From: an uncultured Rhodospirillaceae bacterium
GTDB lineage: Bacteria; Pseudomonadota; Alphaproteobacteria; Dongiales; Dongiaceae
DNA: 35,493 nucleotides
Assembly (NCBI GenBank): GCA_902826565.1
Contig: CADEFF010000039.1
Coordinates: 1-35,493 of the forward strand
Reading direction: 5' to 3'
The notes beneath the pieces were generated by a model. That model did not search any database and was not told the origin of the DNA. It worked only from the letters and a program-made list of their open reading frames with translations. This document shows, in pieces, positions 16,760 through 24,991 of the stretch. Position 1 is the first letter of the stretch, and each line of letters starts with the position of its first letter. Made by a program: the position numbers and the translations under genes.

Positions 16760-17564
16760 CGCGATAGCCGGACCGCACAAGGAGGCGGACGGCGAAGGCC
16801 GTCGCGAGGATGAGCGCCAGCAGGAGGCCGGCCGCGAACAGCGGCTCCGCCTCGCCCCAGCCCGTCACGCCGCGCCGAAAGCCGTCGAGCCCGTAGAAGA
16901 AAGGATTGAGCGCGACCAGGCGCTGGCCGATCTCCGGAAGCCGCTCGACCGGGTAGAACATGCCGGAGAAATAGGCGGGCGGAATGAAGAGAAAGCTGTG
17001 CGCCAGGGTGAAATGGTCCCAGCGCGTCGACCAGAGGCCGACGGCGATGCCGAGGAGACCGAACAGCAGCGCGATCGCGGCGGCGAAGAACAGCGCCGTC
17101 AGCGGCGAGGCGGGAACGACCCCGGCGATCGGCAGCAGCACGATGGCGACCGCCCCACCGGTCATGAGCCCCGCCGTGGCGGCGCCCGCCGCCTGGCCGA
17201 CGACGCGCTCCCAGGAGGTCAGGGGCGCCATGGTGAGATCGACCATCGCGCCCACCTGCTTGTCGAAGAGGATCGCGGCCGAGGTCGCCGTGAGGGCCCG
17301 TTCGGCGACGGCGAACAGCACCAGCGCCGGCGCGACGAAGCTCATCAGCGGGATTTCCGCCATCGGCCATTCGCTCGGACCGAGCGACAGGCGGAATACC
17401 GCGAGGAAGAGCAGGTTCGTCATCACCGGCCCGAGCAGCCCGTCGATCGTATCCTTGAGCGCGCGCGCGACCTGGCGGCGATAGAGCGCCGCCAGCCCCA
17501 CCCAGTTCACGCGCCCGAACCGGCGGACTCGCAGCGCCGGCGGCGAGAACAGCTCGATGCTCAC
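16749..17564 (-). CDS. ABC-2 type exporter permease (second of a tandem pair), 271 aa
   Basis: This is an integral membrane permease of the ABC-2 (DrrB/NodJ-like) family with about six hydrophobic helices. It starts with a cytosolic segment RRFGRVNWVGLAALYRRQVAR typical of this subgroup. The conserved ABC-2 ending ERLPEIGQRLVALNPFFYGLDGFRRGVTG lies near residue 220. The GTG start at 17564 overlaps the upstream permease stop as GTGA, so the two are translated together. No ATP-binding subunit is in this operon. The substrate is unknown; relatives move polysaccharide, lipid or drug molecules. The upstream and downstream proteins are clear paralogues, suggesting a heterodimeric membrane part. Confidence 0.85.
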   Translation of the reverse strand: MSIELFSPPALRVRRFGRVNWVGLAALYRRQVARALKDTIDGLLGPVMTNLLFLAVFRLSLGPSEWPMAEIPLMSFVAPALVLFAVAERALTATSAAILFDKQVGAMVDLTMAPLTSWERVVGQAAGAATAGLMTGGAVAIVLLPIAGVVPASPLTALFFAAAIALLFGLLGIAVGLWSTRWDHFTLAHSFLFIPPAYFSGMFYPVERLPEIGQRLVALNPFFYGLDGFRRGVTGWGEAEPLFAAGLLLALILATAFAVRLLVRSGYRVKA

Positions 17565-18361
17565 GGCCGCAGCTTGTAGCCGATGGCGAAGAGATGGAGC
17601 GTCAGCCACCAGAGGAAGGCATTGGCCCCCAGCATCACCAGGACCCCGACCGCGAGCGACCCGTCGGCGTGGCCGATGAAGCCGTAGCGGAATCCGTCGA
17701 TCATGTAGAAGAACGGGTTGAGGTGGGCGATGGTGTGCCAGATCCCGGGCAGCCGTTCCGTCGAATAGAAGGCGCCCGAAAGAAAGGCGAAGGGCGTGAT
17801 GACGAAGTTCGTCACCGCCGCGATATGGTCGAACTTCTCCGACCATAGCCCGCCCAGCACGCCGAGGAGCGAGAGCATCAGGCTCGCCGCCACGGCATGG
17901 AACAGCACGAAGACGACGTCATGGACATGGATCGGGAGCACCAGCAGGAAGGCGCCCCAGATCACCGCGCCGACCACGAGTCCGCGGGTGAGGCCGCCCG
18001 CGGCGAGCCCGAAGGTGAGCTCGCCCGGGCTCAACGGCGGCATCAGCAGATCGACGATATTGCCCTGCACCTTGGCGATGACGAGCGTCGAGGAGGTATT
18101 GGCGAAGGCGTTCTGCACCATCGCCATCATGATGAGACCCGGCGCCAGGAACTCGGCGAACGGCACGCCGCCGATCATCTGCACCGCGCGGCCGAGCGCC
18201 AGCGAGAAGATTGCGAGAAAGAGGAAGCTCGTCACCAGCGGCGCCATGCTGGTCTGCGTCGCCACCTTGAGGAAGCGGCGGACCTCCTTCAGATAGAGCG
18301 TCCAGAGCCCGACCCAGTTGACCGGGCCGAAGCGACGTACCATCGGGGGCAAGGGGGTCAT
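17561..18361 (-). CDS. ABC-2 type exporter permease (first of a tandem pair), 266 aa
   Basis: This is a paralogue of the following gene: the N-terminal VRRFGPVNWVGLWTLYLKEVRRFLK parallels RRFGRVNWVGLAALYRRQVAR. Both have six predicted helices and end with ERLPGIWHTIAHLNPFFYMIDGFRYGFIGH. Such single-domain permeases assemble as dimers with ABC ATPases to export substrates. The ATG at 18361 has an AGGA ribosome site about 7 bases upstream; an internal ATG 7 codons later is possible. It is divergent from recX, with about 100 bp between starts that must carry both promoters. Without an adjacent ATPase the substrate and energising subunit remain unknown. Confidence 0.85.
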   Translation of the reverse strand: MTPLPPMVRRFGPVNWVGLWTLYLKEVRRFLKVATQTSMAPLVTSFLFLAIFSLALGRAVQMIGGVPFAEFLAPGLIMMAMVQNAFANTSSTLVIAKVQGNIVDLLMPPLSPGELTFGLAAGGLTRGLVVGAVIWGAFLLVLPIHVHDVVFVLFHAVAASLMLSLLGVLGGLWSEKFDHIAAVTNFVITPFAFLSGAFYSTERLPGIWHTIAHLNPFFYMIDGFRYGFIGHADGSLAVGVLVMLGANAFLWWLTLHLFAIGYKLRP

Positions 18362-18463
18362 CGAATCCTGGCTTGCGTGTGCGGTCCGAACGGCGCGGGA
18401 CGTATAGGCGAGCCGGGGGATCGAAGCAAGCTGGCCGGGCGCGCGGCAGCCATGCCATGCTCG

Positions 18464-19096
18464 ATGCGCATGAGCCAGAAACGACCGGGGGCAAAGGCCG
18501 GAACGGACGATGGCGATACGCCGTCGAAGCCGGCGCGCGCGTCCCGGGACCATACCAGCGCCGCCGCCCTCGAAACCGCGGCGATCGACTATCTCGCGCG
18601 CTATTCGAGCTCGCGGATCCAGCTCAGGCGGGTGCTGGAACGGCGCATCCGGCGCTGGGCGGAACAGGACGGCACCGATCCCGTCGCGGCGCGCGGCCTG
18701 CTGCCGGACCTGCTCGCGAAGCTCGAGCGCAACGGCCTGCTCGACGACCGCCGCTTCGCCGCCGGCCATGCCGCGAGCCTGCAGCGGCGCGGCCGGTCCC
18801 TCGCCCGCATCAAGCTCGGGCTCGCGCAGCGCGGCGTCGCGGGCGAGATCGCGACGGAGACGGTCAAGGAGCTGGCCGCCGGCAATCCCGCCGCCGATTT
18901 CGCCGCCGCCGCGAACCATGCGCGCCGCCGCCGCCTCGGCCCCTATCGCGCGCCGGCGGAGCGGCGCGAAAGGCGCGACAAGGATCTCGCCTCGCTCGCG
19001 CGGGCCGGCTTCGCCTACGAGACGGCGCGGCGCGTCATCGACGCCGCCTCGTCCGCCGCGCTCGAAGCGGCCGCGGCGGCGACCGAAGAAGACTGA
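18464..19096 (+). CDS. recX: RecX family regulatory protein, 210 aa
   Basis: RecX binds RecA filaments and modulates recombination. The three-helix RecX repeats are visible: AIDYLARYSSSRIQLRRVLERRI (about 41-63), a second unit LLPDLLAKLERNGLLDDRRFAAGHAASLQRRGRSLARIKLGLAQRGV, and a third, DLASLARAGFAYETARRVID. The alphaproteobacterial form has a basic RRRRLGPYR insertion between repeats, seen here. Three in-frame ATGs occur at 18452, 18464 and 18470 with no clear ribosome site, so the start is uncertain by a few codons. recA is not nearby; many alphaproteobacteria encode recX apart from recA. Confidence 0.85.
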   Translation: MRMSQKRPGAKAGTDDGDTPSKPARASRDHTSAAALETAAIDYLARYSSSRIQLRRVLERRIRRWAEQDGTDPVAARGLLPDLLAKLERNGLLDDRRFAAGHAASLQRRGRSLARIKLGLAQRGVAGEIATETVKELAAGNPAADFAAAANHARRRRLGPYRAPAERRERRDKDLASLARAGFAYETARRVIDAASSAALEAAAAATEED

Positions 19097-19299
19097 CGGG
19101 TTCCCGACCGCCTCAAAGGCGATCAAATCCGCGTGAGACAGAGGCAGGCCCGCCACCCGCCCTCCCCCGGCGCCTATAGGTGCGGAGCCTGCGGCGGTGC
19201 CATGATCCCCCGCAGCGTTCGAGCAGACGCCGTCCGCCCGACCTTCCGATGCACCGAACCCGAAAGACCGACCCCCAAAGACCGACAAGGAGAGAAGTC

Positions 19300-19791
19300 A
19301 TGACGATCTTCCTGCGTCGCACGATGTTCGCCGCCATGGCGCTTGCGCTCGCCACGATGCTGCCTGCGGCGGCCGGCTTCGCCGCCGGCACCAGCAGCTC
19401 GAGCTCGAGCAGCAGCAGCTCGAGCGGCCCGAGCGACTATCAGAAGGCCGTCGATCTGATCGACGACGAGGACTATGCCGAAGCGATCCCGCTGCTGGAG
19501 AAGGTGGTCGCAGCCGATTCGAGCAATGCCGACGCCTTCAACTATCTGGGCTATGCCAACCGCAAGCTCGGCAAGCACAGCGAGGCGCTGGGCTACTATC
19601 AGCGCGCGCTCGCGCTGAAGCCGGACCATCTCGGCGCCAACGAATATCTGGGCGAGCTCTATCTCGAGATGAAGCTGCTGCCCGAGGCGGAGCAGCGGCT
19701 CGCCGTGCTGCAGAAGGCCTGCGGCGCCTGCGAGGAATATGAGGACCTCAAGGAAGAGATCGACGAATACAAGGCGAACCAGCCGAGCTGA
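19300..19791 (+). CDS. Exported TPR protein with poly-serine linker, 163 aa
   Basis: This is a small secreted or periplasmic tetratricopeptide-repeat protein. A signal peptide (residues 1-29, ending AAGFAAG) is followed by eleven serines in a row (32-42). Then come three TPR-like units: about 46-79 (YQKAVDLIDDEDYAEAIPLLEKVV), 80-113 (AFNYLGYANRKLGKHSEALGYYQRALALKPDH) and 114-147. A CGAC pair (141-144) lies in the last helix and could form a disulfide. TPRs mediate protein-protein contacts; the partner is unknown. A strong AAGGAGAG ribosome site lies 7 bases before ATG 19300, which decides the start over the earlier ATG at 19249. The serine run is encoded by mixed AGC/TCG codons, so it is less slippage-prone than a pure triplet repeat. 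Confidence 0.85.
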   Translation: MTIFLRRTMFAAMALALATMLPAAAGFAAGTSSSSSSSSSSSGPSDYQKAVDLIDDEDYAEAIPLLEKVVAADSSNADAFNYLGYANRKLGKHSEALGYYQRALALKPDHLGANEYLGELYLEMKLLPEAEQRLAVLQKACGACEEYEDLKEEIDEYKANQPS

Positions 19792-19862
19792 TCCGGCCCG
19801 CCGAGCCGATCCGGAACCGGCGCCCGCGGCCTAAGACCCCGCCATCGGGCGCCCCTCTTCCG

Positions 19863-21590
19863 CTAATGCTCGGCCGGCGCACGGCGCCGTCGCCCGAGGC
19901 GCGGCGCGGGCGACGGCGCGGCGAGCGCGGGGATGCCGCGCGCGTCGGCGATCGCGAGCACGATCATAGGCTCCTGCCGGCCGCGCACCGTGATCTCGTG
20001 CCGGACCGCGTGCGGCAGCTCGATGCCGGCCTGGAGCGCGACTTCCGCTGAAAGCACGAGCTGGCTGCGCAGCTCCTTGTTGAGCTCTTCGAGCCGGCTC
20101 GCGATATTGACCGCATCGCCGATGGCGGTGACCGAGGTGGCGCGGCCATAGCCCATCTCGCCCACGATCGCCGTCCCGACATGGATGCCGACGCCGATCC
20201 TGAGCGGCTCGGCGAGGTCCTGCGCGAGAACGCGGTTCATCTCCTCGAGATTGAGCGCCATCAGGCGGGCCGCCTCCAGCGCCGCGCGGCAGCCGGTGCC
20301 GGCCGGATCGCCGACGCCGAACAGCGCCATCACCCCGTCGCCGATGAACTTGTCGAGATGGCCGCCCGCCGATTCGACGGCGCTGCCCATGGCGCGGAAA
20401 TAGCGGTTGAGGAGAAACACCACGTCGTAGGGCAGCTGGCTTTCGGCGAGCCGCGTAAAGGCGCGGAGATCGGCGAAGAGGATTGCGATCTCCTCCTCAT
20501 GGCCCTGGAGATGGCCCGGCCGGTCATGCGCATCGCGCGGGGTGGCGGTCGGCGGCAGCAAAGGCACGATCGAGACATCGCCGCGCGGCCGGACCTGGCA
20601 GGCGAGCCGCACCCCCGGCCCCGCCGAGACGCGGTCCAGCACCCGCCGCTCCTCGACCGAAGGCGGCGGCAGCGCCTCCATCCCCTCCAGCACCTGCACG
20701 CGGCAGGTCGAGCAGCGGCCGCGCCCGCCGCAGACGCTCGCATGGGGCACGCCGCCGATCCGGCTCGCCTCCAGCAGGGTCGCTCCCGGCTGCAGCTCGA
20801 CGCGGAGTCCGCCCGGATAGGTGACGGCGAGCGCCCGATGGCGGATCCGCCAGTCGCGCACCATGCGGGCGATCAAGGTCAGCGCGAGGAGCGCCGCGAA
20901 GAGCGCCCAGCCCAGATGCTCCATCCGATAGAGCAGCGCCGCCTGATCCGGCGTCGGGAAATGGATCTCCGCCGCCGCCGCCGCCATCCAGGACGGATCC
21001 TGGGCGAGCCGTGCGACTTCGCGGCCGGCGGCCGCGAATCCGAGCAGCGCCAGCACCGGCCAGAGCAGGGCCAGCGCATAGAGATAGGGCGACCAGCGCG
21101 GATACCAGGGCCGGATGCGGAGCCAGAAATGCAGGCCGATGCAGCCATGCGTCCAGGCGACCAGCAGCACGATCGCCTGCTGCAACCCGGTGAGCGGGTC
21201 GGCCACCCAGAGCGCCAGCAGCACATAGGCATAGACGTCCTGCACGCCGAACATCAGCCCGGCGATCCGCGTGCCGAGGATATGGATCAGGAGCAGCGGC
21301 GGGATCGCGAGACCGAGCAGTAGCTGCGCCGCCTCCCAGGGCGGCATCCGCAGGCTGCGGCGCTGATAGATCGACCAGAAGGCGAGACCGACGTGAAGGA
21401 GGAGCGCGCCATAGAGGGCCGCCGTCGCGGGCGGGTTGCGCCAGAGCGCGATGAAGAGATCGCCGCCCCGGTCCATCGCATCCAGCGAGACGAGGCCCAG
21501 CATGTGGTTGAGATAGTGGGTGGCGATATAGGCGAACAACACGAGGCCGCTCGCGAGCCGGAGGCGGCGGATCGTGACGCTGGCTTTCAT
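19863..21590 (-). CDS. cyaC: CyaC-like redox adenylate cyclase: di-heme membrane anchor + [2Fe-2S] ferredoxin + class III cyclase, 575 aa
   Basis: This is a three-part signalling enzyme predicted to make cAMP from ATP according to membrane redox state. Residues about 1-245 form six membrane helices with histidines suited to b-type haems (H25 or H29, H66, H103, H148 or H154), like succinate dehydrogenase anchors. Residues about 255-345 are a plant-type ferredoxin domain with C287, C293, C296 (CGGRGRCSTC) and C331. Residues about 365-550 are a class III cyclase: metal aspartates D374 (LFADLRAFT) and D418 (KFIGDG), substrate lysine K414, and NIASR with N495 and R499. The same architecture is known from Sinorhizobium meliloti CyaC, a quinone-responsive di-heme cyclase. 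Start ATG 21590 has AGGAA upstream. It is divergent from the diaminopropionate lyase gene. Confidence 0.93.
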   Translation of the reverse strand: MKASVTIRRLRLASGLVLFAYIATHYLNHMLGLVSLDAMDRGGDLFIALWRNPPATAALYGALLLHVGLAFWSIYQRRSLRMPPWEAAQLLLGLAIPPLLLIHILGTRIAGLMFGVQDVYAYVLLALWVADPLTGLQQAIVLLVAWTHGCIGLHFWLRIRPWYPRWSPYLYALALLWPVLALLGFAAAGREVARLAQDPSWMAAAAAEIHFPTPDQAALLYRMEHLGWALFAALLALTLIARMVRDWRIRHRALAVTYPGGLRVELQPGATLLEASRIGGVPHASVCGGRGRCSTCRVQVLEGMEALPPPSVEERRVLDRVSAGPGVRLACQVRPRGDVSIVPLLPPTATPRDAHDRPGHLQGHEEEIAILFADLRAFTRLAESQLPYDVVFLLNRYFRAMGSAVESAGGHLDKFIGDGVMALFGVGDPAGTGCRAALEAARLMALNLEEMNRVLAQDLAEPLRIGVGIHVGTAIVGEMGYGRATSVTAIGDAVNIASRLEELNKELRSQLVLSAEVALQAGIELPHAVRHEITVRGRQEPMIVLAIADARGIPALAAPSPAPRLGRRRRAPAEH

Positions 21591-21659
21591 GCTTCGCGCG
21601 TTCCTGTCGCAAGGCGCATGGATTTCCCCGACGCGCAGCTTGTGATATTAGACGCGACC

Positions 21660-22892
21660 ATGACGCAATGGAAACTCAGCCCGTTCGAGACCCGCCTCGT
21701 GGTCAATGCCGCCGCGGCGCCGCCGGCCGCCCCCTATGGTGCCGCGCTCGGCGCGATCCTGAGCCCGCAGGGCTTCGCCGCCGCCGAGCGCGAGATTCGC
21801 GCCTGGCCCGGCTATCGCGCGACGGATCTCGTGTCCCTGCCCGGCCTCGCGCGCGCGGCCGGCATCGGGCAGATCTGGTACAAGGACGAGGGCACCCGCT
21901 TCGGCCTCGGCAGCTTCAAGGCGCTGGGCGGCGCCTATGCGGTGTTCTGCTATCTCGCCGACGCGATCCGGCAGCGGACCGGCAAGCGCCCGAGCTCGGC
22001 CGAGGTGATGGCCGGCCATTATCGCGACATCGTCTCGAAGCTCACGGTCTGCACCGCGACCGACGGCAATCACGGACGCTCGGTCGCCTGGGGCGCGCAG
22101 ATGTTCGGCGCGCCCTGCATCATCTACATCCATGCGACGGTGAGCGAGGGGCGCCGGGCGGCGATCGCCAAATACGGCGCCGAGGTGCGGCGCATCGCCG
22201 GCGATTACGACGATTCCGTCCATCAGGCGGCGGCCGATTCCGCGACGAACGGCTGGCAGGTGATCTCGGACACCTCCTATGCCGGCTATCGCGACGTGCC
22301 GAAATGGGTGATGCAGGGCTACGGCGTGATGGTGGGCGAGCTTCTGGAGCAGCTCCCGGCGGCGGAGCGCCCGACCCATCTCTTCATCCAGGCCGGGGTC
22401 GGCGGGCTGCCGGCGGCCGTCGTCGCCTATCTCTGGCAGAAGCTCGGGCGCGACCGGCCTTCGGTCGTGGTGGTCGAGCCGCATGTCGCCGACTGCCTCT
22501 ACCAGACGGCGCGTAACGGCAAGCCGACCAAGGCCTCCGGCAATCTCGACACCTTGATGGCGGGGCTCGCCGCGGGCGAGGTCTCGCTGATCGCCTGGGA
22601 GATCCTCAATCCGGGCGCCAACGCCTTCCTCACCATCCCGGACAGCGCCGCGGTCGCGGCCATGAAGGCGGTGGCCGAGGGCGTCGATGGCGACCGGCGG
22701 ATCGTCGGCGGCGAGGCCGGGGTCGGCGGGCTGGCGGGCCTGCTCGCGGCCGCCGCGGAGCCCGCCCGCCGCGCGGCCCTCGGGCTCGATACGAATTCCC
22801 GGGCGCTGATCTTCGGCAGCGAAGGCGATACCGATCCCGATCTCTATCGCGAGCTGGTCGGGCGCAGCGGCGCCGAGATCCGCGCCGCGTAG
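21660..22892 (+). CDS. dpaL: Diaminopropionate ammonia-lyase (PLP fold type II), 410 aa
   Basis: This enzyme converts 2,3-diaminopropionate to pyruvate and ammonia; family members also act on D- and L-serine weakly. The PLP lysine is K87 in GSFKALGGAY. TATDGNHGRSVAWGAQMFG (about 133-151) is the cofactor-contacting asparagine loop, and QAGVGGLPAAVVAYLW and GGEAGVGGLAGLL bind the phosphate. GNLDTLMAGLAAGEVSLIAWEIL is typical of DpaL/YgeX rather than threonine deaminase. Length of about 400 is normal. ATG 21660 gives the usual N terminus, but ATG 21618, 14 codons earlier, has a better ribosome site (AAGG) and remains possible. Only 27-69 bp separate it from the divergent cyclase. The DUF1289 gene follows 22 bp downstream. 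Confidence 0.92.
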   Translation: MTQWKLSPFETRLVVNAAAAPPAAPYGAALGAILSPQGFAAAEREIRAWPGYRATDLVSLPGLARAAGIGQIWYKDEGTRFGLGSFKALGGAYAVFCYLADAIRQRTGKRPSSAEVMAGHYRDIVSKLTVCTATDGNHGRSVAWGAQMFGAPCIIYIHATVSEGRRAAIAKYGAEVRRIAGDYDDSVHQAAADSATNGWQVISDTSYAGYRDVPKWVMQGYGVMVGELLEQLPAAERPTHLFIQAGVGGLPAAVVAYLWQKLGRDRPSVVVVEPHVADCLYQTARNGKPTKASGNLDTLMAGLAAGEVSLIAWEILNPGANAFLTIPDSAAVAAMKAVAEGVDGDRRIVGGEAGVGGLAGLLAAAAEPARRAALGLDTNSRALIFGSEGDTDPDLYRELVGRSGAEIRAA

Positions 22893-22914
22893 CCGAAGGC
22901 ATCGGCATCATCCG

Positions 22915-23229
22915 ATGGAAGACCGCCGCACCCGCCGCCTGTTCGAGCGCCAGCGGCGCCGCGCCGAACGGCTGAAGATGCTGGCGGAGGGGCCGCCTTC
23001 GCCCTGCATCTCGGTCTGCCGGATCAACGATCATACCGGCCTCTGCGCCGGCTGCTTCCGCTCGATCGACGAGATCCGCGACTGGATCATCATGCCGCCG
23101 GCCGAGCGGCACAAGGTGCTGGCCGAGCTGAAGCAGCGCCGGATGGGCACGCCGCCGGCGGTGGCGGGCGGCCATGGCGGCGACGACCGGAAGCGCGACG
23201 ACCAGGAAGGCGGCTCGGACCCATCGTGA
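22915..23229 (+). CDS. DUF1289 domain protein, 104 aa
   Basis: This is a small cytoplasmic protein with the four-cysteine DUF1289 motif: SPCISVCRINDHTGLCAGCFRSIDEIRDW, using C31, C35, C44 and C47. These could bind zinc or an iron-sulfur cluster. The domain is widespread in proteobacteria with no firm function. It is flanked by a basic N-terminal helix (RRTRRLFERQRRRAERLK) and a Gly/Asp-rich tail. The start ATG 22915 lies 22 bp after the dpaL stop. Its stop overlaps the GTG start of the EamA transporter (GTGA), so dpaL, this gene and the transporter are probably one operon. Confidence 0.87.
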   Translation: MEDRRTRRLFERQRRRAERLKMLAEGPPSPCISVCRINDHTGLCAGCFRSIDEIRDWIIMPPAERHKVLAELKQRRMGTPPAVAGGHGGDDRKRDDQEGGSDPS

Positions 23230-24146
23230 GCACGCACGGCGTTTCGCGCCAGAACGGCATATTGCTGCTGATCGGCGTCACGCTCTTCTGGGGCCTCAAC
23301 TGGCCCGCCATGAAGATTTCGGTCGAGCAGTTCCCGGTCTGGAGCTACCGCGCGATCTGCCTCGCGGTCGGCGGCACGGGCCTGCTGCTCATCGCGCGCG
23401 CGGCGGGCCTGTCGCTCGCCATACCCCGCCGCGAGTTCCTGCCGCTGGCGCTCACCGCCTTCTTCAACGTGACGCTGTGGCACATCATGTCGGCGACGGC
23501 GCTCACCGAGATCAGCGCCAGCCGCGGCTCGATCATCGCCTTCACCATGCCGCTCTGGGCGACCCTCCTCGCGATCCCGCTGCTGGGCGAGCGGCTGACG
23601 CCCGCCCGCGCGGTCGGCCTCGCGATCGGGCTTGCGGGCTTGAGCGTCCTGATCCTACCGGACTGGCGAAATATCGCCGCCCATCCGATGGGCATCCTCG
23701 CCATGCTCGCCGCCGCGATCGGCTGGGCGGTCGGCACGGTCTTCATCAAATATTTCCGCTGGACCATGCCGGCGACCGTGCTGGTCGGGTGGCAGCTCCT
23801 GCTCGGCGGATCGCCGGCCCTCCTCGGCATGGTCTTCCTCGACCGGGGCTTCGATCCCGCGGCGGTCAGCCTTTCAGGCTGGCTCGCCATCGCCTATTCC
23901 TCGATCATGCCGCTGATCTTCTGCCAATGGGCCTGGGTCAAGATCATCGGCACCTTCCCCGCGCAGGTCGCCTCGATCAGCATCCTGATGATGCCGGTCG
24001 TCGGCGTCGGCAGCTCGAACCTGCTGCTGGGCGAGCCGCTCGGGCCCGACCTGCTGCTGGCCCTGCTGCTGGAGTTCGTCGCCATCGCGATCGTGCTGTT
24101 CCGGCCGAGCCGCGTCGAGGAGGCGGTCGCCCGCGATCCCGGCTGA
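23226..24146 (+). CDS. EamA family (DMT superfamily) transporter, 306 aa
   Basis: This is a ten-helix inner-membrane transporter made of two EamA repeats. Typical signatures are TLFWGLNWPAMKISVEQFP in helix 1, SATALTEISASRGSIIAFTMPLWATLLAIPLLGERLTPARAVG closing the first repeat, and SIMPLIFCQWAWVKIIGTFPAQVASISILMMPVVGVGSSNLLLGE in the second. Members export amino acids, metabolites or drugs; substrate specificity cannot be read. The GTG start overlaps the DUF1289 stop by 4 bases. Being third in a unit with diaminopropionate ammonia-lyase, it could move an amino acid or its breakdown product; that is inference. It converges on the ACP gene 18 bp downstream. Confidence 0.92.
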   Translation: MSTHGVSRQNGILLLIGVTLFWGLNWPAMKISVEQFPVWSYRAICLAVGGTGLLLIARAAGLSLAIPRREFLPLALTAFFNVTLWHIMSATALTEISASRGSIIAFTMPLWATLLAIPLLGERLTPARAVGLAIGLAGLSVLILPDWRNIAAHPMGILAMLAAAIGWAVGTVFIKYFRWTMPATVLVGWQLLLGGSPALLGMVFLDRGFDPAAVSLSGWLAIAYSSIMPLIFCQWAWVKIIGTFPAQVASISILMMPVVGVGSSNLLLGEPLGPDLLLALLLEFVAIAIVLFRPSRVEEAVARDPG

Positions 24147-24164
24147 CGAAGACGAGCGGCCCGG

Positions 24165-24395
24165 TCAGGCCGATTCGAGGATCTTCGTCACGTCCGCAAG
24201 CGAGCCGATCTCGACGATCGCCTCGGGCGGCAGCGGCTTCCCGAGCGCCCGCTCCAGCGCCTCGATGAGCCGCAGATGGGCGAGGCTGTCCCAGGCTTCG
24301 AGCGTCGCGATGGAGGCATCGGCCCCGAGCGCCGCCGGCTCCGTCTCGAGCGCGCCGGCCAGCAGCGCGCGGGCGCGTTCTGCGGCGCTGCTCAT
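24165..24395 (-). CDS. Acyl carrier protein, 76 aa
   Basis: This is a small discrete carrier protein. The phosphopantetheine attachment site is S37 in EAWDSLAHLRLIEALERAL, matching the DSL-x-x-x-x-L/I pattern. Size (76 residues), the acidic pI and the closing IGSLADVTKILES fit an ACP. It differs from housekeeping AcpP, lacking the usual DSLDTVE sequence, and resembles carrier proteins of secondary pathways. The ATG overlaps the upstream GNAT stop as ATGA, so it belongs with the ligase and acyltransferase. Likely role: carrying an acyl or aminoacyl group activated by the ligase for transfer by the GNAT enzyme. Confidence 0.88.
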   Translation of the reverse strand: MSSAAERARALLAGALETEPAALGADASIATLEAWDSLAHLRLIEALERALGKPLPPEAIVEIGSLADVTKILESA

Positions 24396-24991
24396 GCGGG
24401 CTTCGAATCCCTGGCGGCCTGGCGCGCCTTCACCGCGCGCCATTGCTCGGGGAAGAGCGCGAACATGAACTGATCGGCGCGGCCGCCGTCCGGCCCGACG
24501 CGGTGGCGCTTCAGCACGGCCTCGCAGGCGAAGCCTTGGGCCTTGTAGTTGAAGACCGAGGGGATGTTGCGGGCCATCGGGCTGCCCCAGATCTTCGCCA
24601 CCCGCAGCCGGTCGAACAGGAAATCGATGATCGCGGCCCGCGTCTCCAGCACCACGCCCTTCCCCCAGCATTGCTTCTCACCGACCACCACATTGGTGCT
24701 GGCGAGCGCGTGGGGCCGGTCGACATAGACCGAGTAGAAGCCGATCAGCCGGTCGTCCGGCTTGCGGAAGATGCCGAGATGGAAGGAGCTGCGGTTGTTG
24801 AACTTGCCCACATACTTCCGGATGTCCTCCATCGTCATGGCCTTGGGGGCGCTGTTGACGCCGGCCATGATCTCCTTGTCCCGCAGCCAGGCGAAATAAT
24901 CGTCGTTCACATCCGCCGGCAGCATCGAGCGCAGCCTGTAGCGCGGCGTGTCGAGCGTCAGCGGCTGGCCGGGTTTCCAGGGCGCGTTCAT
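24392..24991 (-). CDS. GNAT family N-acyltransferase (RimJ/RimL-like), 199 aa
   Basis: This is a GNAT-fold acyltransferase. It opens with the strand TPRYRLRSMLPADVNDDYFAWLRDKEIM typical of RimJ/RimL-type enzymes. The central strand NVVVGEKQCWGKGVVLETRAAIIDFLFDRL contains the pantetheine-pyrophosphate loop in a changed form (Q-C-W-G-K-G), and VAKIWGSPMARNIPSVFNYKAQGFACEAVLKRH is the usual asparagine-bearing segment before a C-terminal strand. The acyl donor may be CoA or, given the adjacent ACP, an acyl-ACP; the acceptor amine is unknown. Its start overlaps the ligase stop by 4 bases (ATGA) and its stop overlaps the ACP start by 4 bases. Three proteins made in lockstep suggest a joint pathway. 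Confidence 0.87.
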   Translation of the reverse strand: MNAPWKPGQPLTLDTPRYRLRSMLPADVNDDYFAWLRDKEIMAGVNSAPKAMTMEDIRKYVGKFNNRSSFHLGIFRKPDDRLIGFYSVYVDRPHALASTNVVVGEKQCWGKGVVLETRAAIIDFLFDRLRVAKIWGSPMARNIPSVFNYKAQGFACEAVLKRHRVGPDGGRADQFMFALFPEQWRAVKARQAARDSKPA

